A DNA stretch of 64,000 bases from Narthecium ossifragum (lineage: Eukaryota; Streptophyta; Magnoliopsida; Dioscoreales; Nartheciaceae), in NCBI GenBank assembly GCA_963920575.1, contig OY986971.1, positions 2,542,001 to 2,606,000 of the forward strand. Direction: 5' to 3'. Positions 61,330 to 64,000 of the stretch are shown here, piece after piece. The notes under the pieces are model-generated. The model was not told the origin of the DNA and searched no databases. It was given only the letters and a program-made list of their open reading frames with translations. The stretch's first letter is position 1. Each line of letters starts with the position of its first letter. The position numbers and the translations under genes were made by a program.

Positions 61330-62440
61330 ATGAAAATGATTAAATTACCCTTAAGAGGAATATTAGACCTCCATGTAAAGCTTTGCCTTTTCCCGGGGCA
61401 TTTTAAATCATTTCAATACTCTCATGGCGCGTTTGGGCGTGCAGGAAATGGTATCCGTGGGGCGGATCTCATGCCCGGCATCTGCTTTTTTGAAAAATGG
61501 GATCCATTTTTTGGGATCAGTGCAAGATTCCAACACACGGATCCGTCGAGATGGGGTGGCGCCAAACATCACCTTAAACAGATGGAGGTGGATGAAAGGC
61601 TCACTCTAAAGTCATTCATGTGGGATTGTGGGGACCAGTGGAATGCATTTTCATTTCTTGAAAGGCGACTATTGATGAGAACACGAGGGTATTGTGTGGT
61701 TGCGAATAGTTTATTTCGATTTTAGGGATGATAGGGATTAGCATGTTGGAATAAAAGTTATTTTACTTTGATATTTGATTGAAAATTAGGGATAAATAAA
61801 TAATAATTATTTCCTTTTTTTCTTGTTAGTATTCATTGCAACTAAGAAGAATAATTTGAGAGATATATAACAGAGAAATAATCTCACATATTAAATTACT
61901 AGTGGGCACACCACTTTTTATAATATGTAGTTGTTTGTTTTCAAAGTTGGTCATATAATGTTTTAAAATCTTTTCATGTTAGAAATTATTCTATTGATCA
62001 ATGGCATTGAATTCACGTAGCTCTATTCATAAAAGTTGCCCATATAGAAACATATTATACATCTCTCTGGTTAATGTTCTATGGTTAATAAAATCTTTCT
62101 AGCATAAAAGTTCCATAAGAATTAATGGAAGTTATTCATGAAAGTTTATGGGAAAAGAATGATGCACCGAACAAAGGTATAACATTCAGAAATGTCGGTA
62201 TACTTCTTGCATAGGATTAGCTTCCATTAAGGACATATTCTACCAAACAACCCAGAATACCAGTAAATGTAAGGCATAAACACCCTATAAATTTGGGTAT
62301 ATTTCTTACAAAGAAACACCAATAAAACAAAGATTTTCTATGCCAAAAGTTGCACTTCAATTGTGTCCCCCCAAGTGTGTAAACTTTTTCCCTTATTTGT
62401 GATGACCTGAAGTTGGCATTAACCTATAATTAGTATCATC
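61330..62440. other. Intergenic, no gene recognised
   Basis: 61420-61740 is moderately GC-rich with an open frame (to 61725) that matches nothing known to me. 61741-62440 is AT-rich with no feature. Confidence 0.4.
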
Positions 62441-62443
62441 AGA

Positions 62444-63440
62444 TCATTCAGATCCACCAGCAGCTTTTAAATGGGATGACTTTGCTCTTTTGGCCTCCCT
62501 GACCACTCCATTTCCCTGCTTTCCAAGACCAAATTTCTCCTTGTACTTTTGCAACTCTCTCCTGCATCTCTCCTTATCATTTCACCTAATTTCCTCGTAT
62601 ACCTGTCGTACTATCAAAATTACAAGCAATGTTTGAAATTCCGATTTCTAATCTAGTTTCAATCAAGGAAGCAAAGTTTCACAAAAACAACTCTGAAAAT
62701 GTGTGAAACAGATACAAAACTGAACTCGAAAAACATACAAGATTCAGACTATTTGGACCCAAGATCGAAGCCACTATGGATGATACCATCGATTGTGGAA
62801 ATCGAAACTTCCAACCTTGATTGAAAAGATTAAGTTTATCCACAAGTGGTATCCGTCAAGGACCTAAGCACACACACACTTATATAGCCCAAATTTTGCA
62901 TGAGTTTCAGATTCGATTTTGGATAAGATTCTATGCAACCGGACCTGTTTCTGTATCAGCTAAATTAAAACCATTATTCTATGTAGAACTGCAAATATTA
63001 AAATACTCATCCAGAATCGATTTAGATGGTTTCCATTTTCTCCTTTTCATTGGGCTAGCTCCATGAGTCCCCAATCATCTTGCTGAACTCTACATGACTC
63101 CCCAATCATCTTGCTAAACCTCCTTTTCTCTATAAAAAACTCTTATTTCAGCTTTGAGTGTTTGTAAGCAAAGAAGTTGTACACGCTCCGGTTTGGCTCC
63201 CAATGCAATGAAGTCAAAAGGGGAGCTCTCAGTCCATTAGAGATGAGGATGCCGGATTTCTCCTCTCCCTTCCCTTTCTCCTCTGCTTCAATAGCATTAT
63301 TTGGGGCACCAGCAAAATGGAGGTGTCTAGAACCAAGTGGAGTGCTCTCATTCCTTAACTTCGAATCAGCCTTGTCATACTCATTGCTCCAATCAGCACC
63401 AACAGCACTGCCTCCTTCCTTTAAGTCCAAATTAGACCAC
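62444..63440 (-). pseudogene. Decayed ARID/HMG-box (HMGB9/10/15-like) gene, HMG-box part
   Basis: Minus-strand pieces in order: an exon-like block from 63440 (after an AG acceptor) with GGSAVGADWSNEYDKADSKL and ending EPNRSVYNFFAYKHSKLK; after a stop, EKRRFSKMIGES; then a near repeat of FSKMIGDSWS with a stop, followed by PNEKEKMET; then, after an intron-sized gap, VYEEIR-stop-NDKERC and RRELQKYKEKFGLGK at about 62603-62444. Together these follow the HMG box of plant ARID-HMG proteins (pattern YNFFFAEKH...K, IGE.W, EK..Y, DKERY..E). HMG-box proteins bend DNA in chromatin. At least three stops and a tandem duplication of about 35 bp inside the box show that it is dead. The ARID domain is not visible before the window ends. 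Confidence 0.7.
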
Positions 63441-64000
63441 CTAAATCTTATTTATTATTGTGATCTTGTACTGCCAGTGTGCCACCATTAATGGGTTGAA
63501 TCCTCATCATCTGGTGAGTGCAAGAAACTCAAGTCTCCACAAAGTCTGGCAACTGAACATCATTGCATCTATTTGCTACATATTCTCCAAAAAGAAAATG
63601 CATCATCCTATGCAGTTGGGAAAAAAACATCTCAAAAGAGTTACCATAATGAACACTCTAGTTTGGACAATAGTAACTCACATAGTGCAAATTGAGAAGC
63701 TTCTCATTAACCACCTTCTCAAGAAACAAAGACAGCTTCATAGATGAACCAAAAAATAAACGGTCAAACGATATAAAGAAGATTAATCACCAAGGAAGCT
63801 GATCCCAAACAAAACAAAAAGTTTGCTCAAAATAAACATGATAACTGGTGATCCTAATAGCAAAACATTTTAAATAATAAACTAAACATAAAGTAATCCA
63901 AAGATTTTGTGTCTTCCTGTGCTTATGGAGTGAATCCAGAGCCAACAAAATTGATATCAAGTTGTCATCACTCATCAGCTTCAACTTCGAATACATGAAC
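63441..64000. other. Window end, possible upstream part of the HMG-box pseudogene
   Basis: The minus strand has a 69-codon open frame (63787-63996, beginning MYSKLKLMSDDNL) that shows no convincing ARID similarity. If exons of the HMG-box gene lie here they are too decayed to identify. Confidence 0.3.

Noticed and set aside
61330..61725. 131-codon frame near 61.4 kb
   Set aside because: No recognisable family and no splice or promoter context. Could be chance.

Overview
The window is nuclear DNA from a flowering plant. Evidence: a plant actin gene with the standard intron positions, trichome-birefringence-like (TBL) wall acetyltransferase genes, a plant purple acid phosphatase, stress-associated-protein and NHL/ROH1-type gene remnants, and abundant plant LTR, LINE, hAT and Mutator-like elements. 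GC-rich TBL exons beside AT-rich intergenic DNA suggest a monocot, but this is inference. A 200-base N gap (5852-6051) marks an assembly scaffold join.

Only three genes look intact: a two-exon TBL gene (46595-48091, +), an actin gene (start codon 53201, stop 55561, +, with a leader exon and leader intron upstream), and a seven-exon purple acid phosphatase (58263-56273, -). Actin and the phosphatase are convergent, about 0.7 kb apart.

0-11 kb: an orphan TBL first exon, a degraded LTR, a frameshifted CYP74 (allene oxide synthase-like) fragment, a 5'-truncated LINE on the minus strand, and a stress-associated-protein gene that has lost its A20 finger but kept its AN1 finger. 11.2-35.2 kb: a very long, strongly diverged tandem array with a unit of about 0.65-0.7 kb. 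It is split by a Ty3/gypsy element whose second LTR is inverted (19409-24649) and by a probable hAT element with an 8-bp target duplication (24676-26390). 35.2-41.9 kb: exon-like scraps of an unidentified gene carrying a 107-bp direct repeat, GC-rich minisatellite-like DNA, a Mutator-type MITE and a LINE 3' end. 42-52 kb: AT-rich repeats, a second Mutator-type element, and a tandem segmental duplication. In copy A of that duplication the TBL gene is a pseudogene and only the actin leader survives. In copy B both genes are intact, but they have been pushed apart by nested transposons, including a solo LTR with a perfect target duplication, and by a fold-back element. 58-64 kb: a GC/GA-rich island with a chimeric ROH1-like plus NHL gene fragment, then a decayed ARID/HMG-box gene.

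The genes do not form a pathway. The window is best read as a record of gene duplication, fragment capture and nested transposition around a few conserved housekeeping genes. The most unusual item is the 24-kb diverged tandem array, whose unit I cannot match to any known family by eye.
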